A stretch of 7,383 nt of DNA, taken from contig CAJFPH010000042.1 in NCBI GenBank assembly GCA_904398645.1, positions 1-7,383 of the forward strand, in the 5' to 3' direction. Of the stretch, positions 6,065 to 7,383 are shown piece after piece (the first letter of the stretch is position 1; each line of letters starts with the position of its first letter). The DNA is from Allobutyricicoccus pentlandensis. Lineage in GTDB: Bacteria; Bacillota; Clostridia; Oscillospirales; QAMX01. The position numbers and the translations under genes are program-made. The notes under the pieces were generated by a model, which saw only the letters and a program-made list of their open reading frames with translations, ran no database searches and was not told where the DNA came from.

Positions 6065-6093
6065 ATAATACGCTTACATATCTTTTGTGTCAA
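6065..6093 (-). promoter_or_regulatory. Promoter of the HEAT-repeat gene
   Basis: On the minus strand a perfect TTGACA (6088-6093) and TATTAT (6065-6070, one mismatch to consensus) are separated by 17 bases. Transcription would start near 6058, about 107 nt before the TTG start. The match is near-consensus, so the gene is probably well expressed. Confidence 0.85.
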
Positions 6094-6399
6094 GTCTTTT
6101 ATCCTGTTTGTTGAAATTTGTTTACATTTTGATAGCATTCTCCACGCAGTAACTGTACATTTTTGCTGATAAGAAGGGAATGCTATGTAAAACGGATAGT
6201 TTCGCTACAGCTGTAGAATTTTCATTGGCCAGGTCATGGATGCCGCTGTTTCTTAGGCCTTTGCGTCATTTACATTTTGTTAATTTTCAGTACATATTTG
6301 CTTTTGATAAAAATAACATGAATTCCAAAAAAGAAACACACTAATGTCACAATAAACCGGTATACTAATGGCGTCATGAAAGGACAAGGAGGTAATTGT
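6094..6399. other. Divergent intergenic region upstream of htrA-like gene
   Basis: No convincing gene. A dyad is present (TTTAC 6121-6125 and ATAGCATTC 6132-6140 pair with GTAAA 6187-6191 and GAATGCTAT 6178-6186, leaving an internal bulge and a 37-base loop). TTTACATTTTG occurs twice as a direct repeat (6121-6131 and 6269-6279). These could be regulator sites for either flanking gene, but nothing proves it. Confidence 0.45.
6361..6366 (+). promoter_or_regulatory. Candidate -10 box of htrA-like gene
   Basis: TATACT lies 34 bases before the ATG. No recognisable -35 hexamer is found 16 to 18 bases upstream, so the promoter may need an activator or another sigma factor. Weak call. Confidence 0.35.
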
Positions 6400-7383
6400 A
6401 TGAATAGCAATTACAACAACGACAATCGCTATACTTTTGAAGTTGAGGGATTTGATCAGACGGCTCAGGACCGGCATGAACTCACGAATACTCGTGCGCA
6501 GGAACCCTCTGCGGGCGTTGACCACAGATATTTGAAGAAAATGATGACGCGCGTCATCGCGGTGTCTGTGGCACTGGCACTGCTGTTGGGAGGCGGATTG
6601 GGTATCCTTCTAAATGAGTTCGTCTTCTCCGACGACGGTTCTGCGGACCGCGCGCAGGTATCAGAGGGTGGAACAGATGATACCGTGAATACGGATGACG
6701 ATCCTGCGCCGTCAACGACGCCAGACACCAATCAGAATTCTTCCAATCTCCTGTACACAGAGAGCAGCAACACCAATGAAATGTCTATTTCGGACGTGGT
6801 GGCAGCTGTCGAGGACAGTGTGGTAGCTATTACGGTTGAAATTGAGAATACGACCACCTATATGTATTCAAATTACAGCTATACATCGGAGGCAAAGGGC
6901 TCCGGCGTTATCATCAGTCCGGACGGCTACATCGTGACCAATAACCATGTCATCGAAGGCGCTACGGCAGTTTACGTAACGCTCGCAAACGGCGAGAGCT
7001 ATGACGCAACCATTATCGGTTCTGACGATTTTACGGATCTTGGCCTGATTAAGATTGAAGCTACCGGATTGACTGCGGCGCAATTCGGCAACAGTGATGA
7101 AATCCGTAAGGGCGATACGGCGATTATTATCGGCAATCCGTTGGGCTATCTGGACGGCAGTGTTTCCTCCGGTATTATCAGTGCGACGGGCCGTACCCTT
7201 GATTTCTCCGATGGTACGACATTGCACAACCTGATTCAGACCGATGCTGCGGTTAACCCCGGCAATTCCGGCGGCGGCCTGTTTGATTCCCATGGCGCTC
7301 TGGTTGGTATCGTTTGTGCGAAATCGTCTTCCACGGAGGTAGAAGGCCTGGGCTTTGCAATCCCTGTTTCAACGGTTCGCACC
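6400..7383 (+). CDS. HtrA/DegP-like membrane serine protease (partial)
   Basis: The first 328 residues of a trypsin-like S1C protease that degrades or guards misfolded proteins outside the membrane. Layout: a polar, Asn-rich cytoplasmic N-terminus (1-47), one membrane anchor about 50-72, an acidic, Thr/Ser/Asp-rich linker about 77-125, then the protease domain from about 128. The catalytic triad is intact: H183 in TNNHV, D213 in FTDLGLIKI, and S290 in NPGNSGG. KGSGVIISPDGYIVTNNHV (166-184) and GLGFAIPV (316-323) are typical of the family. The window ends in frame at the end of the protease domain; a C-terminal PDZ domain is expected beyond it. The ATG follows AAGGAGG by seven bases. It is divergent from the HEAT gene. 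The family call is very secure; which paralogue (HtrA, HtrB, YyxA type) cannot be decided. Confidence 0.95.
   Translation, partial: MNSNYNNDNRYTFEVEGFDQTAQDRHELTNTRAQEPSAGVDHRYLKKMMTRVIAVSVALALLLGGGLGILLNEFVFSDDGSADRAQVSEGGTDDTVNTDDDPAPSTTPDTNQNSSNLLYTESSNTNEMSISDVVAAVEDSVVAITVEIENTTTYMYSNYSYTSEAKGSGVIISPDGYIVTNNHVIEGATAVYVTLANGESYDATIIGSDDFTDLGLIKIEATGLTAAQFGNSDEIRKGDTAIIIGNPLGYLDGSVSSGIISATGRTLDFSDGTTLHNLIQTDAAVNPGNSGGGLFDSHGALVGIVCAKSSSTEVEGLGFAIPVSTVRT

Noticed and set aside
6180..6344. 54-codon plus-strand open frame starting MLCKTDSF
   Set aside because: The purine-rich stretch is only one base from the ATG, too close for a ribosome binding site, and the composition gives no sign of a domain. 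Probably chance.

Overview
The window looks like chromosomal DNA from a low- to mid-GC anaerobic Firmicute, most likely a member of the Clostridia. The grounds are strong AAGGAGG-type ribosome binding sites, near-consensus TTGACA/TATAAT promoters, intrinsic hairpin-plus-T terminators, a TTG start codon, a CCA-encoding tRNA, and the families present (a membrane-anchored HtrA protease and a Cache-GAF-GGDEF cyclase). The species cannot be named from this sequence alone.

Positions 1-664 hold two divergent stable-RNA genes: ssrA (tmRNA) on the minus strand and tRNA-Val(GAC) on the plus strand. They are driven by back-to-back promoters with a 12-bp palindrome between the two -35 boxes, and each gene has its own terminator. 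About 370 bases without a convincing gene follow. Then come two plus-strand genes. The first (1034-2119) encodes a 361-residue protein with a helix-hairpin-helix-like motif and a probable PD-(D/E)XK-type nuclease domain. The second (2346-3140) encodes a class I SAM-dependent methyltransferase of unknown substrate. The gap between them may hold decayed coding remnants. A strong terminator closes this block.

A single-gene unit (3579-5525) encodes a membrane diguanylate cyclase with an extracytoplasmic sensor region, a GAF-like domain and an intact GGDEF motif, but without the usual inhibitory I-site. It converges on a small minus-strand HEAT-repeat protein gene (5610-5951). Both share a perfect 38-base palindromic terminator. 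A 448-base divergent intergenic region follows, and the window ends inside a plus-strand htrA-like serine protease gene (6400 onward) whose catalytic triad is complete.

The genes do not form one evident pathway. The region reads as housekeeping RNAs beside independently transcribed accessory and regulatory genes: trans-translation, a possible defence or repair nuclease, second-messenger signalling and envelope protein quality control. No CRISPR array, insertion sequence or complete mobile element was seen. The least explained items are the nuclease-like protein and the untranslated stretch after the tRNA. I do not see a clearly new multi-gene system.
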